Below, in pieces: positions 35,278 to 46,254 of a stretch of DNA of 64,000 nt. The notes under the pieces were generated by a model. The model searched no databases and was not told where the DNA came from. It was given only the letters and a program-made list of their open reading frames with translations. Within the stretch, counting starts at the first letter, position 1. Every line of letters starts with the position of its first letter. Source of the DNA: Hyparrhenia diplandra (lineage: Eukaryota > Streptophyta > Magnoliopsida > Poales > Poaceae); NCBI GenBank assembly GCA_015847255.1, contig JADLZK010007336.1:744001-808000 (forward strand), given 5' to 3'. The position numbers were made by a program, and so were the translations under genes.

Positions 35278-36881
35278 AGGGGCGGCTGCCACGGACCCCT
35301 TCGCCATCGCGCACGCCCTCTCCGCCGCCGCCTCGGCTTCCAGTTCCATCGCGGCGCCACCGTCCATATCCACTGGGTCGGGACTCCACGCGTGCGCCAT
35401 AAAAACTCGGCGTATCCGCGGACACCTTCACCGCGAACCACCTCCTCCTCTACTACTCCAGGCGCGGGCACCTCGGCTGCGCGCTGCACGTGTTTGACGA
35501 AACGCCGCGCCGCAACCTCATCACCTGGACAGTCATGGTGTCCGCCGAGGGCGCGCGGCGGTGCGCCTGACCTGGCGCTGGGGATCTTCCCCTCTATGGT
35601 CAGGACTCAGGAGCGGGTTCTGCCCCAACGAGTTCGCTCTGGCCAGCGCGCTTGGCGCTTGCTGTCACTGTCAGTCCATGGTGGTGGATGGTGGGAAGCT
35701 CGGCTGTTCTCTTCATGGCCTCGTCGTAAAAGCTGGCCTCGATGGGAATGCTTACGTGGGGAGCTCGCTGATGCTGGTCTATGCCAAGCACGGGCATGTC
35801 GCTGCTGTGGAGCGAGTGTTTCCAGGCATAACTTCTGATTCAAGAGACGCCGCGTGCTGGAACGCGATGCTGGAGGCCTATGTCACCAATGGCCGTGGGT
35901 ATGACGTGATGAGGACAGTCGTTGTGATGCACCGTTCTGGAATGGCAGCTGACATGTTCACCTACATCTCGGCTGTGAAGGCTTCCTCGATCATGTAACA
36001 TGAATTTCGGGCGGCAGGTTCATGGTCTTGTCATCCACAACATGTTTCAGTTCAACACCTCAGTGAACACACTTGTGGATATGTATTTCAAAGCAGGACA
36101 CATGGAAACTGCCACTGATGTCCTTTGGTAAGATTCACTGGAAGGATACTGTTTCTTGGAACACAATGATATCAGGACTCGACACACGATGAGGACGAGA
36201 GGGCAGCTGCAGACTGCTTTGTCGACATGTCACGGTACTGCTGCAAACCAAATCAAGTTCCGTTCTCTGTCATGCTGAGACTGAGTGATGCTAAAGAGAC
36301 CACCTCCCTTGGTCTTCAGGTCTTTGGACTTGCCTACCGCCATGGCTAATCTGACAATATTCTTGTACGTAGCGAATGCAGTAATCAATATGCTCTCACA
36401 GTGTGGGCTGTCACAGTGTGGGCTGCTCAGCTCTGCTTATAGTTTCTTCTGTAATCTCGGTGTCAGAAACATCGTGACATGGAACGAGATGATCGTAGGC
36501 TATGGTCTGCACGGCTGTTCTGGAGATGCAATGAGGCTCTTCCGCAGCTTGGTTTGCTTCGGAGCAAGACCAAATGAGTTCACCTATCCAGCTCTCCAAG
36601 ATCATGATGCAAGGAATCATGATGCAAGGAACCTTGAGCAAATCCACGCAAGTGTTCTGAAACAGGGGTTCGCTTCATGCCAGTTCGTGGCAAGCTCACT
36701 TATCAAAGCAAAAGTAGCCCTTGGCTCAGTTCTAAATCCACTAAAAATCATCAAGGACGCTGGCAAGATGGATTTAGTGTCATGGGGGAGTTACCATCTC
36801 TGCATTCGTGAAGCATGACTTGGATAAAGAGGCCCTTTTTGTTTTCAACGTGTTCAGAGTTGACAGCCCAAAGGAGCCTGA

Positions 36882-37221
36882 GAGCAAGAACAATAAGCTT
36901 AACTAATAAGCCATGTCACATGTAAGCTTAGCTACTATACCATTCATACAATAACAATCTCTTCACGGATTCCAAAAATAGCAAGGACCCATCCCCACCC
37001 ATCTTCTGTCTCCTTCCATCACTTCGTTCTTGTTCACACTGTTGAAGAAAATTGTATGGCATTTATTTCTTACGGGCCTATCGAGTCTTGAGCTCGTGTA
37101 GACCCCGTTGCATGCATCGCTGATCACACCTTTTCTCTCTCCTTTTCTTTCTCTTCCACCTAGGACTTTACTGACATGTCTTGGCTATTAGCCAAGCTGA
37201 TGTGGCTTATTGTATCTGCTC
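36882..37221. mobile_element. 340-bp MITE inside PPR copy 2
   Basis: Terminal inverted repeats GAGCAAGAACAATAAG and its near-complement CTTATTGTATCTGCTC. It interrupts PPR sequence, and TGA is present on both sides (36879-36881 and 37222-37224), consistent with a 3-base target duplication. No coding capacity. A PIF/Harbinger-type (Tourist) origin is the most likely for a 3-base duplication, but the termini are not the classic ones. Confidence 0.75.
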
Positions 37222-37484
37222 TGATGAGTTAATCATGTACCATCCTGAATGCCTGTGCAAACGCTGCATTGATCAGGTGGTGCAGATGCATCCATTCCCT
37301 CGTTGTCAGGACAGGACACAACAAGCACTTTTGTGTGTCCAGTGCTTTGGTTTATGCCTATGCAAAATGCGGTGATACTACTGCTGCCAAAACCACTTTC
37401 GTTGAGGTTTCATCGGTGACCAAGGACGCCATACTATACAACACCATGCTGACAGCTTGCCAGCCATATATGGTCTGACTCATG

Positions 37485-37526
37485 GCGAGACCGAACCCCG
37501 TGCAGAAGTTGACGGCCCAGTCGGGA
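37485..37526 (-). pseudogene. 42-bp fragment of a PLAC8 gene
   Basis: This stretch matches 2143-2184 in the first PLAC8 gene with three differences in 42 bases. On the minus strand it encodes PDWAVNFCTGFGLA, against PDWAVNFCMGFGLA in the gene. Similarity stops abruptly at both ends, and it begins about 25 bases after PPR copy 2 breaks off. Confidence 0.75.
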
Positions 37527-37873
37527 CCAACCGGAGAGAGAGGGCCATGGGCCCGTGCGATAAATGAACAAGCAGAAGGGGTGGCGCCGGGCTGGGCTAC
37601 AAGCTGGAGCGGGCCAAAACCAAGAAGGAAGGAACAGAAAGAAAAGAATGTACTCTCACCAATTTGTGCCCTCACCAAGGTTTTTGAATTTCATTTTTCA
37701 CATGGCCTTTACAATATACTCGCTCTGTAAAAACTTTCGTTTGTTGGCAAAATAAAAATCGGAACGGATCAAACTCAAGCAGCACAAATGATAATTCTGG
37801 ACTCGGAAGCACGAGTTGCAGTTCGTACATAGTTCCAGTGACAATAGAGAGAACATGTGAGCACGAGCTGGAG
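37527..37873. other. Spacer before the hAT element
   Basis: No gene seen. Because the hAT separates it from the gene at 41620, part of this stretch may once have been 3' flanking sequence of that gene. The last eight bases, AGCTGGAG, are the hAT target duplication. Confidence 0.4.
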
Positions 37874-38539
37874 TAAAGATTTCCAAATGGGCCAAGCCCG
37901 TTGGGCGGCACGGGCCCGGTCCTAAATAGCCCGGCCCTAAAAGCGGTGCATTTCGGCCCAAAACGTGCCCGTGCTTGGCACGGCCCGCTCTGGGCCCGTG
38001 CGGTTGACTTACGGCCCGTAGTGGTGCGCACGGCCCGGTCCGCTTTCAACGGGCGGCACGGCGGGAGGCCCGGCTTTTAGCCGTTGGATGGGGAGCGAGG
38101 GGATTAGAGCCGTTGGATGGGGAGGCTGGGGGGAGAGGTGTATATATACACCGTCGTCGGCGCTTGAGCCCCCAAACCTAACCCTAGCTCATTTCTCTCC
38201 TCTCCTTGTCCGCTCGGCCGCCGCCCGGCTCTCTCGTCTTCTCCTAGCTCCTCACACCTCTCCTCTTCTCCTTCTCCGGTGGCTAGGCGGTGGCTAGTCG
38301 TCGCCGTGACCATCTTTGTCGGGTGAGGCGTGAGGTGATCGATCTGGTGATTTCCGCCCTCTCTCTCCCTCTTCTCCCTCTTCCTCTTCTCCTCGGCCTC
38401 GCCCGGCTGGCTCGGGACACGGCACGGCCCTCTTTTTCCTCTCTTCATCATCCCCGAACGTTGATTGAGGGAAGTGCTCGCATCCCGGGCTGAATGGGAA
38501 CGGTCCCTGTACTCCGTCGACTTCGACGGCCGAGGCCAC

Positions 38540-41013
38540 CTTCGGGGCTCCGGTCTCCAGCCATGGCTGGTCCGTCGAGGAACCGGGGGGCGGGCCTGCG
38601 GGGGCTACCTCATCCGCCAGATCGTCTCCGGGGCTCCGGCCGTCGTGGTAAGCCCCTAACCCTAACCCTAACCCTAATCCTTTCCTTGTTCTTGCTTTGT
38701 TCTTCCTCTGTTCTTGATTGCTCTGTTCTTCCTCTGTTCTTGCTTGCTCTGTTCTTGCTAACCATATGTTCTTTGCTTGTGCAGTCGTCGAGGTACCGGG
38801 GAGGACAGCGGAGGTTGAGATGCCCGCAAAGATTCGGCATTCACGGTTGGTGAGTTGGACCACACCCGTAACGATGAGATGCGCATGCGGGATGACCGGG
38901 GATGATGAGGAGGATGCTGAAGCTCTTCCGGGACGGGCGGTGCTGCTGATCCTCTTCAGGTAGGGGACTCTGACTCGCCAGCCGATGAGGCTGATGCCGA
39001 GGCGGAGCCTACTGTCGGTTCCAATCGTCCTTCTACTGCCATGCGGGACGATTTTGAGAAGCACTTCAAAAAGAATCCTATCCCCGGGCGTAGGGATATC
39101 GGGTATCTTGCCACTTGCCTCCATTGCCGTAAGCGTTTACCGCTTACTCGCTAACGGCACCGCCACCTTACTCGACATATTGGTAGGTGTGCTAAGAAAT
39201 TAGAGAAAACCCGTGGTATGACTCAGTCTCATATTTCTTTTAATTCGATGGTACTGCATTCGTCGTTGGGAGTATAGTTTTGAAGTAGCTCGTGTTGAAC
39301 TGGGTTAGAATGCTTGCTAGATTGGACCTACCCCTTTTGATTGGTGAAACCGAGGCTTTTTAAAGATTACATCAAAAGAGCTCATAACCCTAGTTTTTCT
39401 TTTGTCTCTAAGCAAACCACCGGTAGAGACATGTTTAAATATTACAATGAGAAACGTGTTGCATTGATGGACTGTTTGAAGGATAAATCTGTTTCTTCCA
39501 TTGCTATTACCCTCGATATTTGGTCCGGAAAAGCCAAAGAAGATTACCTATCTGTTGTGGCTCATTTCATTAATGCCGATTGGCAATTAGAGAAAAGGGT
39601 ACTTGGTTTAAGGCTGATTGATGTGTCCCATAATGCCGAGAACATTCTTGAGCGTATTGAATGCTGTTTTGAATGACTTTGGTGTACTTAACAAGGTTTT
39701 TCTGTTACATTGGACAATGCTTCGCAAACAAAAATGCCATGGATAGACTCAAACCTATACTCAAAGAGTATTTGGGTTCGATTTGTTTTGCATCAACGTT
39801 GTTTTCTTCATATTATGAATCGATTGTGAAAGAAGCATTGGCTGCTTTGTTCATCCTCTCCTAGAGGATATAAGAACAACAATCTCTTTTTGAACTCTTC
39901 TAATCAAAGAATTGCTGCCTATAAGAGTTATTGCATTGCTAGTGGTGTTACACCTAGAAAGTTTGGATTAGACATGGATATTAGGTGGAACTCTACCTAT
40001 CGATGATTAAACACTTGCTGCCTCACAAGAGTACTTTCAATACATTTATTGAGGCCAATTATCCTAAAGCTCCGTGTCTTTGGTTTCCTTTTGACCGAGA
40101 ATCATTGGGCTATGGCGTAAAAGATCTTGTTGTTTCTTGAGCTGTTTTATAACTCCATCGTTGTTTTGTCCGGTGTTTACTATCCTACTTCTCCATTAGC
40201 AATGCATCATCTTGTTAAGATTGCTATACACCTGCATAGGTACCAAAGCATGATGAGCACCTCGGACTGTTATCCAGCCTATGATTGACAAATACAATAA
40301 GTACTGGAAGAACATACCGACCTTTATTCTATTGCATTCATATTGGATCCTAGAGCTAAAATGAAGGGATTCCAAGCTGTGCTTAGAAAGTTGCATTCTC
40401 TTTTTCACACTGACTACACTAATAAGCTTCCGGACACGGAGCTCTTACATTTAAAATGTATAACAGGTATGAAGCAATGTATGGCTCTACAAGGTTAAAA
40501 AGGGTTGTTCCTACATCCCTGGCTGGTAAGAAGAGGACAGCTTGGGCTGAAATCTATGATGATGATGATATGACTGTTGGAGATGCTTGCCCTCCCCTCC
40601 CCTCCAGTCTTGATCATTCCAGGGGTATTTCTGCCACTTCTTTACTACAGGCAGCAAGTTCTGGTTCATGCAGTGAACTTGCATCTTACTTGGACTGTGA
40701 TGTTGTGAGCCAGTTGGATGATGATAAGTTTGACATCATGAGTTGGTGGCATGAGCACAAACTTACTTATCCTGTTCTTTCAATACTTGCTAAAGACATT
40801 TTTACTGTCCCTGTTTCTACAATTTCATCAGAGTCCACTTTTAGCTTAACTGGCAGGATCATCGAGGAGCGGCGCCGGAGGCTCAACCCCGAGAGTGTGG
40901 AAGCTCTTTCCCCGCATCAAGGACCGGGAGAATGCCGAGGCCGGATTGCAGCACTTGGTGGTCGATGTGGAGCTGGCGGATGCATTTGAGGGACTTAATC
41001 TTGATGTGGATTA
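38540..41013 (+). pseudogene. hAT transposase, BED finger to C-terminal dimerisation domain, broken
   Basis: The upstream GC-rich part is probably the first exon, with a donor near 38648 and an acceptor near 38784. A BED-type zinc finger follows at about 39050-39210 (CLHCRKR, then HLTRHIGRC after a frame change). The catalytic-core region is at 39341-39676 (ITLDIWSGKAKEDYLSVVAHF), continuing in another frame with VTLDNASANKNAM. The hAT C-terminal dimerisation domain lies at about 40680-40920 (FDIMSWWHEHKLTYPVLSILA, FSLTGRIIEERR). At least four frame changes and several stops make it inactive. Confidence 0.88.
38654..38677 (+). repeat. Four telomere-like CCCTAA units in the hAT intron
   Basis: Four perfect CCCTAA units directly follow the presumed splice donor. 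A tandem array of tctgttcttgcttgc-type units follows at about 38686-38758. This is an internal microsatellite, not a chromosome end. Confidence 0.8.
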
Positions 41014-41619
41014 GATCTCATCTCTATTTTTGTAATGGCTCTGTAATAACTAAGACTTGGACCTGGTACTGTGTGGTGATGATGGATGTAATGAACATTT
41101 TAATGGGGAGCTGGCTGTACTCTTTTCCTATTTAGGGTTTCTCACAAGGGTGAGTTTTACCTAAATAGGTTTTTAATGAGGCAGCCATTGCACGGCTCCC
41201 CCTTAATATATTTGGTTTGATCATACTTGTCTCTGCTGTTTTCAGTTCAACTTAGCATTTTCTGTTAAAATCTGAAAGAATGCATGTCAAGATCTCAAAA
41301 TTCTGATTTGAATGATGCATTTTGTATTTGCTGGCATAGTGTCGGGGGTTGGCACGGGAGCACGCCGGGCTACCGTGCCTGCCGGCACGGCACGGCACGT
41401 TCCAGCGCCATAGGGCCGTGCAGTGCCTGAATCTCAGCACGGTGGGTTGCGCACGCACGGCTCCTGTATCGTGCCTACCGGGCCCGATGCCGAGGCGGGC
41501 CATGCCAGAGCGGGCTAGGGCGGGGCGTGCGGCACGCCCGTTTGGAAATCTTTAAGCTGGAGGAGCGTTATATAGCTCCAGGTTGCTCCAGGACCAAATT
41601 ATTGGGATCACTGGTCGAC

Positions 41620-43084
41620 TCAGTCTCCTGTACAAACTGAGGCGGCTAAGACGCCTTTGGCGGCGAGGTCAAAGACAGCGATGAACGGCATGAGGACGGA
41701 CCCTATCCAGAGCTTGCCGTCCTTCTCCTCCACTTCACTGACAGCTCTCACCACCTCTCCCTTGGTGTCCTCCAAGATGTCGAGCACCTGGCCCTCGGCG
41801 CTGTACTTGATGATCACCGCGTGGAGCTTGCCCCCGATATGCATCTGGAGGTGGTACTTGGCGGGGATCGGGAGGCTGAGGAAAAACTTCCTCAGCTTGA
41901 CATGGCGGCTCATGAACCGGGCATACAAGCTGTGCCGGCAGTGGATCGCCACCCAGAACTCGCCCTTGTCGTTCGTCCTCACATTGTCTGGGAATCCAGG
42001 CAAGATAGCGAAAAGATCCACAGTGCCTGCCTTGTCACCTTTCAACCAGTATCTGCTCAACCTGTCTCAGAACGACACAAATATTGAGTGCCTGATATGA
42101 TCATAAAGCTGAAATAAGAATGCTTCTTAAGCCAAATGTAAGAAACACACCTGCCGCGCGGTCCTTCACAGAAAACGAAGAATGAGCCATCCTTGCTCAT
42201 GGACACACCATTGGGAAATTGGAGGTTGCGATGCAGTACTGTCGCTTTTTTGTCTGTGGGTCATATTTCAAAAGTCTCCCAGAGGGATCCCCAGAGAAAA
42301 CTAACTGCATAAAGTTCCTGAAAATGAATGCATGATTACTGATAAGATATCTAGGTCCTGCATGGTCACTTGGATTTAGCAAACTTGTTTGCAATGGCAT
42401 GTACACATCCAAGTAAAGCCGGCCTCGGCAGCAGGGGACGAGAGCGATGGCATCACGTACAGACCGTCTCTGGTAGTTTGTGCTGGAGTCGGTGAAGTAG
42501 ACGTTGCCCTCGTCGTCGAGGTCGAGGTCGTTGGTGAAGTTGAGGCGCACGCCCTCGGCCTCCGTTGCGAGCGGCGTGGCCACCCCGCCTTCGGGGCTGA
42601 CCTTGAGCAAGCCAAAGTAGGCGTCGGCGATGTACAGGTGCCCAGTCTTCTTATGGAAGCGGAGCCCGAGCGGGCGGCCGCAGATGTGCTCGTTCGGGAG
42701 GTACTCGAGCGGCGAGGCCTTGGGCCCGCCGCAGAGCTCCTGCGTCCAGCGAGGGGAGGCCGTGGCGAACGTGACCCACCGGCCGCCGTCCCAGAAGACG
42801 ACCCGACCGTCGGCGACGCCCGTGTACGGCCCGCGGCCCTGCGGGTCGAAGGTGACGCTCTCAGGCCCCTGCACCTCGCCGCGGAACCGCACCTCAGCCC
42901 CGCGGAGCCGCTCCCGTTCGTCCGCGTGCGGCGGCGGCATCTCGGAGGGATCGGGGAGGTCGACGAAGTGCGCCTCGAACCCCGGGAAGTCCACCATGCT
43001 GCCCGTCCGCAGCGGGTCCGTGGCGCAGAACGCCGCCAGCGCAGCCACCAGCAGCGCTGCGGCCATCACCCCCGGCGACGCCAT
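41620..43084 (-). CDS. Strictosidine-synthase-like (SSL/APMAP-type) protein, one-base frame break
   Basis: A six-bladed beta-propeller of the strictosidine synthase-like family, about 409 residues. Plant SSLs are mostly endomembrane or vacuolar proteins, and most are not alkaloid enzymes, so no reaction is assigned. Exons (minus strand): 43084-42465, 42317-42151 and 42061-41620, with GT-AG introns of 147 and 89 bases; the first is a multiple of three and reads through. An N-terminal hydrophobic anchor (MAAALLVAALAAFCA) is followed by FEAHFVDLP, GPESVTFDPQGRGPYTGVAD, HICGRPLGLRFHKKTGHLYI, NFTNDLDLDDEGNVYFTDSS, QLVFSGDPSGRLLKYDP and FPDNVRTNDKGEFWVAIHCR. In exon 2 the T run 42246-42251 is one base short; restoring the count gives exactly 410 codons with the stop. 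Confidence 0.92.
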
Positions 43085-43206
43085 CGCCGCTAGTGCGCTA
43101 GCTTGGCTCTCACGCACTCCACTCGGCACCCGTTTCCCTCTTCTCGCTCTAGCGGGCCGGGGCTTCGCTACCTGATCATCACTTCGTCGCGCCGCGGCTG
43201 CCGGGG

Positions 43207-43213
43207 TTTTATA
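43207..43213 (-). promoter_or_regulatory. TATA box of the strictosidine-synthase-like gene
   Basis: TATAAAA on the minus strand, 123 bases upstream of the ATG at 43084. It lies in a GC-rich context beside an AT microsatellite (about 43237-43256). Confidence 0.7.
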
Positions 43214-43436
43214 CCCCGATGGCGAATATACAAATATATATATATATATCACGCGACCGGATACATATACAAATATATGGTCTTAGTTACTGATACAAAT
43301 ACTATATTCAGGTACTGAGTAAAAGCAACACGTATATACTTTTACACTGTTTAGTATTATACGGAGGCAGTAGAGCTACACTTTATATTTTACACATTTT
43401 TATAGTATGAAAAACCATTAGTAAGCCTAAACCAAG

Positions 43437-43790
43437 TTTTTTTTTGACAAGAAACACATATATTATATTAGAGCAGAGTTACAACCTGACCCTTAACAAA
43501 GGAGTCAAACATAACCAAGTCCCTAAAGGATTTAGATCCAACTTCGGACACCGAACGAAGGTCGCCGGGCGGACGGCTGCAGAGGCGTCATAGACGCATG
43601 GTGCCGTTAGTGCGGAAGGGCCTCGCGAAGCGTAGGCTTACAATGGTTGAGGACGACGTCAAGAACTTGCATCGCCGGCAAACCGAAGATTTTGTAGAAG
43701 AAGTCGCCAACGAGTAGAAGATTACCGTCCCCAGAGCCGGTGGGTGGCTCGCTGCCGTACCGATGAAGGATGAACTGAAAGGGTCTTGCT
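43437..43790 (-). repeat. Probable retroposon 3' end, antisense
   Basis: A T run leads into sequence of the same style as 6866-7140 (acacatatattatattagagc, then GC-rich sequence). It may be an antisense non-LTR tail. The rest of 43214-44281 shows no gene. Confidence 0.35.
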
Positions 43791-44517
43791 GTATATCGGT
43801 GCTGCTCTGCTAAGTAGAAAATAAAAATAAAAATAAATTAAAGAGGAAAAAGATAAAAACGAAAAGGTGCCCGGATAAACATAGCCACAACCAGATATTT
43901 CCAGAGAGGAATTGTCCACCACACACTCCTCTGTTGGCCTCCTGCATGCATGACACCGAGACCAAGTTGAACTAAGAGCTCTTATTCATACATGCACCGA
44001 AAAAATTGAAAATTTTGCAACTGAATAAGCGCGTGACATTAATAATAGCCTACCACAAAATTTTTTTATAGCAATTGGAGCAACATAACTCTAGATATCG
44101 GGGTTATTAAAAGTCCTCGCCCTTCCTCGACACGAGAATTTGGAGCATCGGTGACTCTCGCTGTGGTGACACGCGTTCTTGTCTGATTTGCGTAAAAGCC
44201 CTTTATATGTTATGAAATCAACTCTCCGTTCACCTTGTCCCCTGTAAGGCTATACACCGTAATCTGTCCACCCTCGTGTAAATGTTGTTTCGACCGAAGA
44301 GTTTTTTTTTTTTTAGAAATTCCTTCAAAATTTTGCAGCAAACCCCCCGCAGTGGCGTGCCCGCCCAAGTTCCCATCCCTAGCACAATGCTTCGTCTCAT
44401 CTCTCTCATCTTTTCGCTGCACGCGCCTCCCGTCGCCGCCGCCGCCACCACCACACCACCACCGGAGCTATCGCCGCCCCTAACCTCTCGCGGGCATGGG
44501 GAAACGATGGAGCCGCT

Positions 44518-44897
44518 AGCGAGATTTGTCGCGGCGCAAATCAAGCAAACCTTCTCGACCTACGGCGGCCATGATCGACGGAGGAGGAAGCGATAACCCC
44601 TCCTTGTCCTCTCTCTTCCCCGCTGCCTCCATACCGGCAGGAGCGCCATTGCTCGAGCATGGGAAGGCGGCGGCCTTTGCGATGTGGGGGATTGACCGAG
44701 CCACGCGAAATCCAAAGAACACGCAGATCGGGACGGACCTCGCCAGTCCCCACAGCCGGCCATGGTCGGCGGAGGACTCGTTGCCGCCCACCTTGCCTCC
44801 CTCGAAGAGGCTCAAGGTGAGTAATATTGGGGATTTTAGTCTTGGCAATGTTGAGGCCTACATTCCCTCCAATGGCGAAAGGTTCTTGGATGGTGAG
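44518..44897 (+). CDS. Unrecognised 5' exon truncated by a retrotransposon
   Basis: GC-rich coding-like sequence after a CT-rich leader (about 44390-44510). One frame starts MEPLARFVAAQIKQTFSTYG at 44507; another at 44571 starts MIDGGGSDNPSLSSLFPA and contains LPPTLPPSKRLK before a GTGAGT donor at 44818. Homology-free, so the frame is uncertain. The stretch ends where the LTR TGTCACATC begins at 44898. I infer the first exon of a host gene cut off by the insertion; the rest is not in this window. Confidence 0.35.
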
Positions 44898-45339
44898 TGT
44901 CACATCGGACTTAGTCGAGAGAGTCGCCCGAGATAAAGCGGAGTGGCTGAATATTTAATTATTATTTAGCTTTATTATTAAAATTATTAGATTAATTTAA
45001 AGATAGTCGGAAAAGACTAATGGGCCTGGCCCGTTAGCAATTGTAAACCCCTCGTATAAATATGGGGGCAACTATCGTGAGACGGTTAAGAAGAAAAATA
45101 AATTAGGTTTTTATCTTGCTCTCCAACTCCGTAGCCGCCGCCGCCGACTCCGCCCGCCCGCCGCCGCCGCCGACCACGCCGCCGCCCCCGCCGCACCGCC
45201 GCCGCGCCATGCGGAGTGGCTGCGCCGCCCGCCGCTTCCTGGCGGCGACAATCTTGCCTCGATCTTCGATGATTTCAGCTACGTCACGCCTCCCCGTTCT
45301 TCTCTCGCGTTGGCCCGGAAAGACGGGTTGTGATGTGAT
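44898..45339 (+). repeat. 5' LTR of the first Ty3/gypsy element
   Basis: Bounded by TGTCACATC and GATGTGA, with a TATAAATA promoter box at 45055-45062. The second half is GC-rich and microsatellite-like (gccgccgcc). Confidence 0.65.
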
Positions 45340-46254
45340 TGGTATCCGGAGACCACCGATCCACCGGCCTGCACCGACGGACAAATCTTCCGCGGCAACC
45401 TTCACCAGGATCGTCGACGAATACATCGCATTACGTGGAGGCCAAAGCCATGGCCGCCAAATCCATGGAGGCCGATTCAGCCCTATCATCGCCTAAGTAC
45501 ATCCCACCCTCTAGACGCTCTCTTCAATCGACGTATTACGAGATGAGCCCCCCATCCGTCGCACCTCCGATTCCTCCATCGAACAGCCGCCAGACGGTCC
45601 AGATTTTCATCTCAGTTTTGATATAGAAATTCCTCCTAATTTTACTCCAGAAATTCCACCTAAATATTTGCCGAGAAAATCCCGGACATGCCAAAGCAAT
45701 AATATTAAATTATTTTTTCCAGTATGATGGCAAGGGTGACCCTTCTCATTGGCTGTACAAGTGCGATAAATTTTTTTTTAGCTCAAGGAATTATTGATAC
45801 AGATCGATCAGCTCGCTTCGTTCCATCTCCAAGGGAACGCATTATCTTGGTTTATTCGTTGGGAAAAAGAAGTGGGTCAACCATCTTGGCCGGAATTTTC
45901 TGCAGCTATCACCAGATGTTTTGGAACTCCACTACATAATCATCTTGGTGATCCGAAATTTCACGCCGACGGGAGATTTGGATAGGTACACTAATACGTT
46001 CACAAAGAACGCGCTGAACAAGGTACAACACCTCTCCCTACAACAAAAGGCTATGCTTTATATTGCTAGGTTAGCACCTCTGATTCAGATAGACGTCCAA
46101 CTACATCAACCACCTGATATTGAGACAGCCATAGCTCGGCTAGACGTCTTTATACAGCTTCCGCCCGACATGTAACTCAAAGGTACGCACAAGAGGATAT
46201 TTAGATATTCAAATATCGGTTCATGGTTTAACTGGCATATCCACTTGTCCTACC

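Larger units (their letters stand above)
35121..37459 (+). pseudogene. PPR pseudogene, copy 2, with nested insertions
   Basis: Same PLS-type PPR gene as 18127-20578, beginning MLRAKSILL and ending at LYNTMLTA, so its 3' end is lost. Recognisable units include NLITWTVMVSA, NAYVGSSLMLVYAKHGHV, DAACWNAMLEAYVTNG, NIVTWNEMIVGYGLHGCSGD and ALVYAYAKCGD. It shares with copy 1 the extra A in the run after GCCAT (about 35399-35406), but where copy 1 has a stop (19626) this copy still has Gln. Its own lesions include a stop at 35995, frame changes near 35555 and 36130, a 57-base foldback and a 340-base MITE. The duplication therefore postdates the first lesion and both copies decayed separately. Confidence 0.88.
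37874..41554 (+). mobile_element. hAT transposon (3.7 kb), degenerate autonomous type
   Basis: Terminal inverted repeats TAAAGATTTCCAAATGGG and its complement CCCGTTTGGAAATCTTTA. The 8-base target duplication AGCTGGAG is exact (37866-37873 and 41555-41562), as expected for hAT. Subterminal regions are GC-rich with many copies of ggcacgg and gggccgg. It inserted about 60 bases beyond the stop of the strictosidine-synthase-like gene. It encodes a broken transposase (listed separately). Confidence 0.95.

Noticed and set aside
38654..38677. Telomere end
   Set aside because: Only four CCCTAA units inside a transposon intron bounded by exact hAT ends.
38294..39124. 276-residue minus-strand open frame
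   Set aside because: Lies across the 5' part of the hAT element opposite the BED-finger exon; low-complexity and without a domain.
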